Of a stretch of DNA of 64,000 nt, positions 1 through 11,344 are shown in pieces. The position numbers and the translations under genes were made by a program. Position 1 is the stretch's first letter. Each line of letters begins with the position of its first letter. The stretch comes from Byssochlamys sp. IMV 00236. Its lineage: Eukaryota > Ascomycota > Eurotiomycetes > Eurotiales > Thermoascaceae. The DNA is taken from positions 62,001-126,000 of the forward strand of contig MSJH02000794.1 of the NCBI GenBank assembly GCA_001931875.2, given 5' to 3'. Below the pieces are notes generated by a model. The model made no database searches. It saw only the letters and a program-made list of their open reading frames with translations, and had not been told where the DNA came from.

Positions 1-1093
1 AAATGAGTACCAGTCTATCACGCACAAGCCCCAATAGAGATGAAAAGCATACAGGCACGAGCGCTTTTAAACGACGACCATTCTCGGGTTTAGGCAAGAC
101 CGCTGGTCGGCTTTCGATGAAATCAATCAATGCCGGCGATGGTTTCCCACGATCCCAGAGATCGCTCTGGTTTGTCTCCCATAGTTCTGACCATCCGGTA
201 CTTTGAGTCTCTCGAGATCTTTTCGATATAGTGTCAGCGGTAATATGTTGATGTGAGATTAGCAGGGCGTTGCATTGTGTGTCCACCTATTAGCGAAATG
301 AGAGATCAGACGTCCAGGAGGTTGTGGAATTGAGCTCATGGAAGTTATAGAAGTCTTTAGATAACCTGACTCAATACAGACTCGCCGGGATGTCTGATAT
401 TCGGAAACGGAGATGGCGGAGATTGGGAAAGGACCAAACTGTTACAATGTGAAGAGGCTTTTGCGACAAGATGTTTCCCACCTGGGCAATGTACTCGACC
501 GCGCTGTCACTGTCTTCTTCCTTTGTGGTGTTGAAATAGGGCAGTGTTTATACGGTCCTCGAGGGAACTAGAAAATGAACCTGGTTTGTCTCCAGAAATA
601 TCTTGGGGATCGGCGTTCACGGCGGATGTGGTGGGGTCCATCTCGGCCTTTCGAAAAAGGTCGGCGAAGTCAAGGTCTCTACTTGCTCATATCCTCTCTA
701 CAAGATATCCATGATGAAGACAAAGAATACTAAGTACTCTAATCTCGACCAGCACTATCTAAAGCGCACAACACTACTATCTCGCATGGGAAACTATCAG
801 AATGTGGCGCAGGCACAGCTGCCTACCCACTGAAAGATCCAAACTTTCTAGAGACGACTCGAAAATTCAGGGAACTTTATAAGTAGTGTCCACCTGTGTG
901 AAGCAATCCATCATTGAGATACCGTTTATACAATATTAACTGTCCCCGTAAATGATATCAATGTCCGCTGGGAACGTTCCGCATGCGGAAAATATCTCTG
1001 ACGCTATACGACGTTACTATTACTAGACGGATCAGCCTTATCTGGCCTCGTCACGATACTAATGGATAATAAAGCCGGAATGTACGCATCTTG
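1..1093. other. Left-edge non-coding stretch
   Basis: I see no coding region I can support. Short open frames exist, but none has a recognisable domain or a plausible spliced partner. It lies directly downstream of the truncated Zn2Cys6 regulator. The missing C-terminal part of that regulator is not found here on the minus strand. Confidence 0.5.
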
Positions 1094-1796
1094 TCAGCGT
1101 GATAAATGTTTGATGTCCAAAAAGTCAAGGTTCACGGACGATGTGACTGCATCATGGTGCTTGGTCTGCCCATTGAGCGTATGACGCATTGTCGATGGCG
1201 AGTTTGGTTCTTGACCAGCAGCAGCGTTAGATCTCTCCTCAATTCCAATTAAATCATGTATACCCATGTGTCGAGTGTCCGGCATATTTTTCTCACTTCT
1301 GTTTCTATCCTCAGAATCGAAAAGATCAGGATTTAATAGCACCATAGGCTCTAAACCGAAAATGTTACGGTTGTCTTCATTTCCCCGATCCTTTTCTGCT
1401 CGTGTAGCCTCCATCTGGTATATATGAGGAAAGCTTATGTGCCACCTCAGCGGATTCTCCGATGCTGTTGATGGAACATCACGATCATGGTATTGCGCAC
1501 TCTCTGGATGAGGCCACGGACAGCGGGCAGAAGGTCTAAATCTACTTATGAAGACAAGGTCAGTCGGAAATACTCTAACAGAGATTGAGATTGAAGCTTA
1601 TCGCAGTATGCATAGATTACCGTCTGATGTTCTTAACATAAATCTCGCAGTCATCTCGACCATCTAGTCGGCAGTTGCTGCATGGCTGCCCATGGATCGA
1701 TGCGTCGCATCTGATCTTCCTCTTGCGGCATCTGCGACATGCCCCTGGTGCCCTTCGAATCCATCTCAGAGGGCGTATTTCTCGAGATTTCGTCAT
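1094..1796 (-). pseudogene. Truncated Zn(II)2Cys6 transcription factor
   Basis: Two exons (1621-1796 and 1094-1541, intron 1542-1620 with a CTGAC-type branch site and TAG acceptor) read through in frame to a 207-residue product. Residues about 19-49 form a fungal binuclear zinc cluster, CRRCRKRKIRC followed by CSNCRLDGRDDC, with all six cysteines in order and a basic stretch before it. The ATG at 1796 is chosen because the frame upstream has only a TTG. After a polar linker the frame stops at 1094. Full members of this class run on for several hundred residues with a fungal middle-homology domain. No minus-strand frame downstream supplies it. I read it as a regulator that lost its C-terminus, though a short DNA-binding-only protein is possible. 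It points away from the oxygenase gene at 2751. Confidence 0.6.
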
Positions 1797-2750
1797 TTTA
1801 AGGCGCTCCAAGAAAAATGTTGGACGAGGAGAATGAGACCAGGCTGGGATCTCAAATAATACACAGCTACCCTCATATATATAAACAAAAGAGATTCTGT
1901 AATAAGAACGTATATAACTCTTGCTGGACCTTGGATAGACGGCCTAAACCACGTGTACGAAATGAAACTAGTATCACGCAGGAAGTATCGGGATTATGGG
2001 ATGCCACTTTTACATGAAGACAGAACAGGGCCTATGTTATTTCGTGATATGAATATACATAGTTAAGCGCATTTTAGCACTCCAAACAGTCAACTACTCC
2101 GCATTCCGGGGAAACAAGCATGGATTAGCCATCCTCGGTAACGTCCAAACTATGCACAAAGGGCATCACTCATACATCTTTTTCTCGTTCAACATCAACC
2201 CTGATCTTCTGCTATCATACGATACGGTATCTTCCCATCCGAACCCTCTGGTCTGTTGGATCTTCTTCGATCTTCGCGATCGACCTCACCGCGGCAACAT
2301 GTGAACAGACGCCTCGGCCAATTAGTGTCTGCGCGATCTTAATTGCTGCTCTCCAACCTTTTGGTCTCGAAAACTAACGTCTTTCTTCACCTCCGCCCGG
2401 TCCTAGATAAACGGATATCGCAGCTTCCTATCCGATGGTGTTATGAATTGCCTGGTCGACGTCAGTTGCGGACCCCTTCCTCGGTCCGTCGGCGCTATCT
2501 ATACAACATCCCCGCATATTCACCCAGCTTGTTGGTCTTTCCGGATAGTCTGATGGTTTGGCAAAGCAATTACACAGCATAATACTCATAATTATAATAT
2601 CAGCAAGAATCTATAAAGTACGAGTCTATCTGTGATGCGTAGGACACCGGGTTGCGGTATTAGGAGCGAACAGTATCTATATCCTTGCTCGCTTACATAT
2701 TCGAACAATACATAACTATTTTCTCAAAACATTATCTAAGAGTGACCAAA
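1797..2750. promoter_or_regulatory. Divergent intergenic region between regulator and oxygenase
   Basis: This is about 950 bases between the divergent Zn2Cys6 remnant and the oxygenase, with no supportable gene. It contains three copies of the hexamer CCTCGG (2133-2138, 2312-2317, 2479-2484). That hexamer is the core known for the Aspergillus fatty-acid regulators FarA/FarB. The hexamer is common by chance, so a regulatory role is only a suggestion. Confidence 0.35.
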
Positions 2751-4159
2751 ATGTCTCGAATCATTAACCTGGATCGAATATCCGCTTATATTCTGCAGTT
2801 GAAGGTGTTCGCTTCTAGCAACTCTATGTTTTGCATCCTGTTATGCATCGCTGCATACATTGGGCTTATGGCGAGCCTTCGCTACCGTAGATTGCAGTAT
2901 CTGCAGAAGAAATATTCGCACCTCCGACGCGGCACATTTTACAAAATGACTGATCGCGAGGCATGGGGGATTCAAAAACTCATCTTTCAGCTCGAGTTCC
3001 CTTTCATGGCGCTCAAGTCTCTTCAGTTCGCGCTCTTTCGGGTAAGCGAGTTATCATCCTCTCAACCATTGACATTGGCCTGAGCTAAAATATATCATCG
3101 TATAGACGTATGGTATTCCTTCCATATCATCCCTTCTGGTGAAGACGATGCAACTATCCGATACCGCTACTGCATTCAAACGATACGCCGACACCAGTCT
3201 CCTAATCGGGGAATTCGTTGCCTTTGAGCCATCTTCTGACCGTGCTCACGCTGCCATCGCACGAACAAACTATCTCCACACAGGATATCGCTCGACCGGA
3301 CGAATCCTAGAAGATGACATGCTCTACACATTAAGTCTCTTCGCTCTCGAGCCGATCAGGTTCGTTGAGACTTACGAGTGGCGCGATCTAACCGATCTAG
3401 AAAGATGCGCTATTGGCACATACTGGAAAAGTCTAGGTGATGCTCTTGGGATCAGCTATGATTCTCTTCCTTCTGGGACGAAACGGTCTGCATTCCGAGA
3501 TGGTTTGCATTGGCTTGAGGAGATTAAGGCGTGGAGCCATGAATATGAGCGTGAGAAGATGAAGCCCCATCAAGCCAATAAGGATGTTGCGGATAGGACT
3601 ACAGATATTCTTATTTATGTCTTACCGGATTTCCTAAAGCCTCTGGGGATGTACTTCGTCTCCTTCATGATGGATGAGAGATTGAGAGGGGCTATGATGT
3701 ATGTGGTCATTCTTCTCTCTGCCAGTTTATGCTAAGAAAGATATACTCAACGTGCTCAGGTACGATCCTCCACCTCGGTTTCTAAGCAAGATCTTTGCCG
3801 TATCACTCCTTGCTCGAAAATACTTCATTCGTTATTTATCTCCCCCACGACCGTACTTTCTTCGTTACGACATGTTCACTGAGAATCCCGATGAAAACGG
3901 TCGGAACTTCTTCCAATACTGGGATATTGTCCCTTATTACGTGAAGCCAACTCTATGGAATCGATGGGGTCCTGCGGCATGGGTGAGGAGGGTTATGGGA
4001 TTGCCTCTTCCAGGAGATGATGGTGATCGGTACTATCCACGAGGTTATAGGACATCTGAAGTCGGCCCGAGATATTTTGAAGGCAAAGGGGATGCAAAGA
4101 TGGTTGAGATCAAGAGTGTGCTTGCTAGAAAGAGAAGAGGACAGTGTCCTTTTGCGTGA
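2751..4159 (+). CDS. MpaB/DUF2236-type membrane oxygenase
   Basis: Three exons (2751-3041, 3106-3698, 3760-4159) give 427 residues. Residues about 18-42 are a hydrophobic anchor followed by basic residues, fitting an ER-membrane protein. The body carries the family signature: ARTNYLHTGYRSTGRI, then a D-x-LYTLSLF stretch, an EWRDLTDLE block and GDALGISY. The C-terminus ends with a GLPLPGDD...YPRGYR...GPRYFEGKG block. This is the ER-bound oxygenase family that includes MpaB of mycophenolic acid synthesis (oxidative cleavage of a prenyl chain) and bacterial rubber oxygenase. The substrate here cannot be told. The downstream ATG at 2751 (context AAAATGTC) is preferred over one 66 bases upstream. 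A truncated Zn2Cys6 factor lies upstream and an SDR downstream, so it may belong to a small accessory metabolic group. Confidence 0.8.
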
Positions 4160-4933
4160 TTTGAATGATCTCGTCCAGTGTGTCGAATATTGACGCTGTA
4201 GAAAATATATAACACCGTATATGGGGCAACATCAATGCTCCAGGTTGGATTTCTGTTAGTTTTCACTGTCTGCCGTTGAAATATGTCATATAATGAATTT
4301 TCCAGTCATTACTGTCTTATCCATTTGAATGATCAATTGTTATCCTGTTCCTTTACCACTTTCATCAACACAGCTAACCACGCGGAAACATCCGTGAACA
4401 GACCGATCGTGCCAGATGACAAACGTCGCAGAAGTTAGATAACCACCCCGCGCGGGACTATCGGTTGCTGTGCCGAAAACATCAGAAAGGTCAAGAGAAG
4501 ATGCGGGGTAGACTAGATGGCATATCCATGTCATGCGGGCAATACAAGCTATGGATCTAGAACAAGTGGTTGTTCCTCCGTTCGCATTCAGATTTCCCGG
4601 AATGCCTGTAACTATAGCCACTTAGCCCAGTTACTGACCAATTAGGTATCGCATCAGCATTGAGCAAGGAAGCCCACGGACCCGAGGATAGGCATGTTGC
4701 GGAGATCAGACGGCCAGTTTTTGAGGGGACTTCTCCGAGAACGATGCTTTGTAGACTTTATATTTCGCAATGCCACTCACTTTGGTTGAGTACCATGAAG
4801 AGTGATTCTTTACTGGCTCCACATGATATGTATGCTATAGTCGAACTGCATAATTTACTGATCGAGATTGTTCCGGATACCAACTAGCTCTCGATATCAG
4901 AACTCCGACTCCTGAACGGTATCTAAATAAATA
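4160..4933. other. Intergenic between oxygenase and SDR
   Basis: About 770 bases with no supportable gene. The open frames here lack homology-like features. It should hold the 3' end of the oxygenase transcript and the promoter of the SDR. Confidence 0.5.
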
Positions 4934-5930
4934 ATGGCAAGCCCGGCATCTATTCCTCGCCTAACTGCCATTGTAACGGGCGCTGCTCGCGGGATGTGAG
5001 TACATCGCTTTTTGATTATAGGAACCGTGGTGCCAATATTGCTTGGCTGAGACGATCGCTGCTGCATCTCTGCACAATCTTTGTTGAATCCAGATCTGAA
5101 ACTAGGACCAAAGTTCAATGTATCTTGCTGACGACACTCCCAGTGGCAAGGCTATCGTCCTTCGCCTCATCGAGGCGGGTTACTCTGTCTGTATAAGCGA
5201 TGTTGCTTCGTCCACAGCCGAAATCGATGCGCTCGTCGCTGAGATCAATTCCAAACACACCTCGCCAGATGCCCCAGCCCGTCCGCGCGCAATTGGTATC
5301 GCGGCCAATGTCACTTCCTCGGCAGAGGTTGAGGCCATGATCAAGGAGACGGTTGCCCAGCTGGGGCCATTGACACTGATGGTTGCTAATGCTGGGGTCG
5401 CGCAGATCAAACCGCTGCTCAATGTCACCGAGGAGGACGTGGACCAGGTGTTCAATGTCAATGTCAAAGGATTATTCATTTGTTACAAACTCGCTGCCAA
5501 GCAGATGATTGCGCAGGGAGATCCCCAGTCAGCCGCTGGCGTAAATGTGTACAAGATCGTGGGTGCGGCCTCGGTTGTGGCATGCAAAGCCTGGGCCACT
5601 CTGGGAATCTATTCAGCCAGCAAGTGGGCGGTTCGAGGTCTGACGCAGGCGATGGCCATGGAAATGGCACCGCACAAGATCACTGTGAACGCTTACGCGC
5701 CCGGCGTTATTGGAACGGCAATGTGGGAGCAAATCGACGATGCGATGGGACAGCTGACTGGAAAACCAAAAGGGGCCACTTTTAAGCAGACGGAGAATCT
5801 GATTTCATTAGGCAGGACAGGCACGCCCGAGGACGTGTCCGGTCTCGTAGGAGGTTACCTTGCCAGTAAAGATTCAGACTATGTGACCGGACAGACCATG
5901 GTCGTGGATGGTGGTATCATCTTCACCTAG
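4934..5930 (+). CDS. Short-chain dehydrogenase/reductase, acetoin (diacetyl) reductase-like
   Basis: Two exons (4934-4995 and 5144-5930) join to 282 residues. The 148-nt intron splits the cofactor motif, and splicing restores TGAARGIGKA, the TGxxxGIG nucleotide-binding loop. Further signatures are VANAG, an AAS stretch followed by YSASK (catalytic Ser/Tyr/Lys), and the NAYAPGVIGTAMW and GQTMVVDGG blocks. These resemble acetoin/2,3-butanediol dehydrogenases of the classical SDR family. It would reduce a ketone or oxidise an alcohol with NAD(P)H in the cytosol; the true substrate is unknown. It lies in the same direction as the oxygenase upstream, about 770 bases away. An ATG at 5118 inside the intron would give a protein without the glycine loop and is rejected. 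Confidence 0.85.
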
Positions 5931-8900
5931 GTCATCACAGGATACTTGGAGAAGTGTTGATGGTCATTCCTGTATCAATCAAACAAGAAACTGGCACCAT
6001 ATGGATCATCTGTTGAGAAGCAGGAACAAGCAAGTTCGGTTGCAGAAGACAGCAGGAAATCAAAGACTAACATCGACTCACTGGTAAAGATCTCACTGTC
6101 CATAGTGCCAAAAAATAGTGCGAAATCAATCAGGTTCTGACAACCTTCCATTCAGCTCAGCATCACAACTGTATCTGCCAGTATGCGCGTGCGATTACTC
6201 TCCGAAGGTGGGAGAGAAGTATGTACATATTGACTTCTGTCTCAGCCAGAATGGTATACTACATCGCGATCAGGAGGTAGTATTATTTCGATACGTTGAA
6301 GGTCAATAGCAGGGAGCATTACTCAAAAATATAGTCTAGAGATGCCACTCCGAACCGACATTGCCGAGAAAAACTTCTAGATAGGCCTTCTAACCGAGAC
6401 ACGAGATCGGTTATTATGTTGTAAGCTGGCCGATTCCTAGCGACAACGGGTCCACGCGGCACGACTGCATAGTTTCCACACCGGCTTCACTACCTCATCT
6501 GCGCGGGAAAATATTTGGAGAACGGCGTCTTCTTTGGGGACAATACTCTTGGAAAACATCGAATCTATCTAGAAGCCTCAAGGCCAATAGAAATATGAAA
6601 AAGTTCGATCCACCAATGACCCGCCAAATAAAATGTTCATGCGTGATTGTGATCAGCAAAGCACCAGTGTTCTGTAAGAAAATTTGGGAGAAACTCAGAA
6701 GCGCGTCCGCTCGTCAGACTGTCCCAGATGTTCGGGATCTCAAGGCCATTGTATGGACTATGGAAGTCAGCACCAGCCGGCAGGAGGACCATAATACATA
6801 ATATCAAATCTTCAGGCGAGAATTCCCGGGTCTCTTTGACTTCGCAACAGTTGGAAGGATGATTCAGGGGTAACACCATTGAGCTCACACATATCTCGGC
6901 CCGTAGCTTATTTCGTGAACAGAACAATGATCCCCAGTCGTCGATAAGAATTCATTATTGTAGGTTGGATGGACCACGCGACGATCCACTGGTTCACCAC
7001 CGATATATCACATTCGTGAAAGGCTAAACCGACCAATGGTTGACATGCCGTCGCCCATTTGTGAAGAAGCTCATTTCAAGAAAACATTGGCAGGACCCTT
7101 GATTCTCTGTTCTGTGTACCGTTCACCCATGAAGTATCTGATCAAGAATAGTTGCCATGCCTCAGTCATTCGAAGTACTGAACAATCAAGTTAGGCGTAG
7201 TAAACTGCAGCGGGAATTGCCCATAGAGACCTGTGGGAATGGATTTACTAGAAGAAAATTTTGTAACTGCTGAGCAATAATGGCTAAGTCTGCGGAGTGG
7301 ATCCTTCAGAGATTACCATACTCTAGAAGCTCATGTGAGATGAATCTGTCATCGTCGTAAGTTTCACTTCAAGGACAACCGCACAGACACGAACACCGGA
7401 GATAGTGCCAAGTAGTGTCCGGCAGTCTCCTTTAGGCCTAACCCAACTGAACTCTTTTCCCCATACTCTCAAACTAGTATCGGGATGCGGATGCCCAAAG
7501 AGGCAGAGGAAAGGGAGATCAGCTTTAAGACGCAGTGAGCACCGCCACACCAGCCACGACCGAGACTGATCGTGTTCGTGGTGTTGCCGTAGCCGAAGAA
7601 AAGAAAAGCGCAAGGGATCGAGCTTCGGATCAGGGGAAAAAAAGTTTGACCGCTGATCATACTCTACCATAGTAGAGCTCGTTCGCGACAAAACTTCAGA
7701 AAAGATTCTGAGCCGACAGCAAGCTATAGCCACACTAAAAGCGGCAGGATGAGAAAAAAATAAATAGAAACAACGGAGAGGTTTCGCTAAGACCAAACGC
7801 TTCGCGTGCGGTTAACCGACGCGACGTGGATGCTCTGTATGTCAGGAATGAGTCCGCATCTTGCAGCACCTTGTTATCCGGGGATCGTTGCGGAGGATTT
7901 TCTAGTGATCGGGATGGTCGGCAACCCCGTATAAATGATCTCGAATGGCTTATTTATTTCATGCCTAATGAACTCTCTAGACTGCCTGACCGACTTAGAT
8001 CATCCTGGGCCGATCTTTAGGGAGCAACTACTCCGTAGGGACGGTCCACGGAACAGCAGCGATCGACCCTTAAGATATTCCGGGGACGCTATGAGTCCGT
8101 AATCGTATGGTACGAACTTGATCTCCACAATGCTAATATTTGGCCTGTGGCTGAGGCAAGCCAACAGTAACCCGCATCGCAATTTCATCGAGCTTGACGT
8201 CGAGTAAGTCGAGCCACATGGGCTATCCAGAATCTCCACATAGTGACGCCACACGCACCGAATGCGCTCATCCATCGGCTGCTTCCAAATGTGAGCAAAT
8301 CTTGGTCTTGATCTCGCATCCCGCGTCTGGGACGATGCAACCGTGGTCGGCCACGGGTGCTAGTTGCGATACAGGTCACTTTTCGATCCTGCTAAGGGGA
8401 GGACAAGTGTGGCGCAAGCTCAATAATCGAATGCTTGTCGCGTCTGCGCAGGTTTGTTGTGCTCAGGGTTCTGCTCAGGGTTCTCGACGCACAGTGGCGC
8501 ACAATGGACACAGAAGAATCAAGGTGAGGCCATCTCCACTACTGACGTACTGTTGTCATGACAGTCATGAAGAGTCTGAGGCTCTGAGCCCAGATTGTCC
8601 GGTGGGCAAGACCCGCTTGATCTGGCAGAAGGTAAGTTTGATAGTAGTACTTAGACACGGCCAGCTAGCAAGGTCTTCGGGGAACCTCACTGTGGCTCCT
8701 CATCCACAGCAGACGACCCGTGCCCGGTTGGACAAGACAAAGGCTGAAGGTCCAGATACGTCAGGGAGACTGGAGCCAGCAGGACTGTCTGTCGATCGTA
8801 TCTGGACTAAACAAAGTTCTATCTGAACGGATCGCCCGCTGGCTGCTTGGATCAGCCACCGGCCCTCATGGTGCCTGTGCCAGTGGGCCAGATCAGAAAA

Positions 8901-9276
8901 GCTATGACGATTCAGCTGCGGGAAAAAAAGAGAAAGAGAAAGAGAGAGAGAGAGTAGAGAAGATACTTACCGTGAAGACGAGGAAATGGACATGATGATG
9001 CGGGCAAGCGCCGTGGAGCCGCGGACTGGCAGGAGTGATGCAGATGGAAATTCCCCGAAGGCGTTGAGAAGGAGCTTTTTAACCCTTCCAACACCCCTCG
9101 CTTTGCTCTTCTTTTCTTCTCCATCCCAAGTCAGTCAGTTAACTTAGTCGATCACCCAGCTTTGTCTTCTCTGCTCTGCGCGGTATTTTTCATTATACTC
9201 TACAGCCTTACCATCATCCATTCATCCATTCATCTTTGTTACTGTCTAGCTTCGGATCTACATCCCCACCGTCATC
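5931..9276. other. 3.3 kb gene-poor region
   Basis: Several open frames of 60-210 codons occur on both strands (for example 7323-7796 minus and 8194-8826 plus). None shows a domain, a sensible composition or splice partners, so I annotate no gene. The region contains a perfect 12-base tandem duplication (8461-8484) and a purine-only GA tract (8921-8961). The last 200 bases are rich in pyrimidines, as is common before strongly expressed fungal genes, and precede the CFEM gene. Confidence 0.5.
8921..8961. repeat. GA-rich microsatellite
   Basis: An almost uninterrupted purine run of A and GA units lies about 320 bases upstream of the CFEM gene start. Length is probably variable between strains. 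It could affect promoter structure, but nothing shows that directly. Confidence 0.7.
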
Positions 9277-10361
9277 ATGAAGACTGCTACCATTCTCTCC
9301 GTTGCCCTCTTCGCTGCCTCGGGTCTGGCCGACACGTCCATTTCTTCATGTGCTGTATGTCGGTCAACATGATCCTGCGGATCCGTCAATTGGAGGCTCA
9401 ATGCTGATATACTGCTGTAGGAGATGTGCCTGAACAACATGAAGGCCCTTGCTCCCTCTCTGGGTTGCAGCGCGAACGACAGCAACTGCCTGTGCAATAA
9501 CCAGGACTTCAAGTACGGTGTTCGCGACTGCACCCAGCAGGCTTGCCCTGGTGACGATGTCCAGGCTGCTGTCGCCTTTGCTACTCAGCACTGTGCCAGT
9601 GTTGGTAAGTTTCTTCCATCTGCAAACCTTATTATTGGATGGAAGAAAGGGGTAACTAACATGGGCCCTAGTGAGCTCTGGCTCTGGAAGCTCTAGCGCT
9701 TCCTCCAGCGCCTCCTCCAGCGCTTCCTCCGGTGAAGCTTCTGCTTCTGCTTCTGCTACCGGTGCTGGTGCTGCTGGTACCGGTGCCTCTGAGAGCGCTT
9801 CTGCTACTGGTGCTGCTACCACTGGATCTGCTGCCGCTTCTGGCGCTGCCGTAAGTTGTTTACGTGGAATAGCCAAGAGATATCATGCTAATTGTTCATT
9901 AGGGAGCTGGTGGTTCTTCCAGCGCTATCACCACTGAGCCCGTCCTCTCTACTGTGACCAGCGGCAAGTCTTCTGAGACGACTACCATCGGTAGCACCAC
10001 CCTTTACACTGTTGTTGGCGGTCCTAACGGCGGCGCTGGTGCCTCCGGCTCTGGTGCTTCTAATGCCTCCGGTGCTGCCAAGACTGGTGCCTCCAGTGCC
10101 TCTGGTGCTGCCTCTACCGGTATCTCTGCTGCTTCCAGCGCTGCCAAGTCTGGTGCTTCTGGTGCTGCAGGTGCTGCTAAGACTGGTGCTTCTGGTGCTT
10201 CTGGTGTCGCTTCGACCGCTGCTTCTGGTGCTTCCGGTGCCGCTTCGACCGCTGCTGGTGGCGCTGGTTCATCTTCCACCTCCCAGGGCGCTGCTCCCAT
10301 GGCCACTCTCGGTAGTGGTATGGCCGGTGCTGTCGGTCTTGCCGCTCTTTTCGTCCTGTAA
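9277..10361 (+). CDS. CFEM-domain GPI-anchored cell wall protein
   Basis: Four exons (9277-9354, 9421-9604, 9672-9850, 9903-10361) give 299 residues. A signal peptide (MKTATILSVALFAASGLA) is followed by a CFEM domain with all eight cysteines, including the GCSANDSNCLC core. The aspartate before NCLC matches the position used for haem binding in characterised CFEM proteins. The rest is a long low-complexity region of Ser, Ala, Gly and Thr, built largely of GASGA/GAAKT-like units and likely O-glycosylated. It ends with a hydrophobic tail (GSGMAGAVGLAALFVL) typical of GPI attachment. Codons are strongly biased to GCT, GGT, TCC, AAG and AAC, suggesting high expression. Likely located at the plasma membrane or wall. 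Roles in iron/haem uptake or adhesion are known for the family but not shown here. Confidence 0.88.
10021..10300 (+). repeat. Ala/Gly/Ser-coding tandem repeat region of the CFEM gene
   Basis: The DNA is an imperfect array of GGTGCTTCTGGTGCY-type units coding alternating Gly-Ala-Ser. It leaves long open frames in other frames and on the opposite strand, which are artefacts of the repeat. Such arrays are prone to copy-number change. Confidence 0.7.
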
Positions 10362-11344
10362 AGCAAATGCGAATCGGTGGCCATTTGAGATTGTCCTCGG
10401 CTCATTACCGGTCCGAAGGCTTGCGTCGCTCGCAATGTGTCGACAATCATACGCTAATATTCTATAATACCTGTTTGTGTTTTGGCTTGGTTTGATATCC
10501 CTTGGCGACGGACTACGGTGCGGTCTCTTTCCGCGTGGATGATTTATGATTGTATACCATAGGCATGATCAGTCCTTTTACTCGGCGTGGTAGCGTTTCC
10601 ACCACATTCGTTTAGGAGCTGTCATCATGGCAGTTAGAAGTAATGGCAAAATATCGCATTGTACTCCCTTGATCTTCTTGCTGTATCACGTAAGATATGT
10701 AGGTCATCATTTCGTGGCTTCTGTTGTAGTATTCGGTTACTTGGCCAGTAGCTTGAAACCGGAGCAGTTGACTCCACCATCATGGATAGTTAAATTCATC
10801 AAGATTTGGCATTGATATGGAAACTTGGGATCGTGGTAATAACGTCACTAGTCATCTATTACTCATAGCAGACTTGATCAGATCGCCTTTACATGGACGG
10901 TGAACAAAGAGACGATAGCTGAGGTTCATATTTTGGGGCTGGAGTGGTTGTCGCTGGCCTAAATAAACATTGACTCTTTGAGTCACAGACATATCCATTG
11001 ACTATGTTACGCTACCATACTTTGTCATATATTATTACAACTATAACTTGATTATCATCTTGCGGCACTGTAGTCCATGTTGTTTTCGAGAAACCGGTTT
11101 GAAGCAAGAGTGGAGAGTAGTCTGCAAGATTCAACCTGATCGACAAAACAACGCTAGAAGCCTACTGGCCCTTTCACCAATCCGAACTATTCCAGAGATG
11201 TCATTCATATACTGAGAATCATTTGTTCTAGAAACACGTTTAACTATTAAATTTGGCGAATCAGATATCAGCAGGCGTAAATTCCGAAGCAGGAATCGTG
11301 CCCATGCAATCAATGACAGAAGAAAGAGAAGTGTACTTTCCATA
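10362..11344. other. Convergent intergenic region
   Basis: About 980 bases between the 3' ends of the CFEM gene and the permease. I see no gene, only terminator/3' UTR-type AT-rich sequence. Confidence 0.5.

Noticed and set aside
7323..7796. 157-codon open frame, minus strand
   Set aside because: No recognisable motif or splice partner; composition resembles antisense or leader sequence.
8194..8826. 210-codon open frame, plus strand
   Set aside because: No domain, mixed low-bias codons, overlapping frames in both directions, and no homologue-like segments; likely chance.
10004..10467. Long open frames opposite and out of frame to the CFEM gene
   Set aside because: They are by-products of the Gly/Ala/Ser-coding repeat; sequences are near-pure Ala/Pro/Glu or Leu/Val/Pro.
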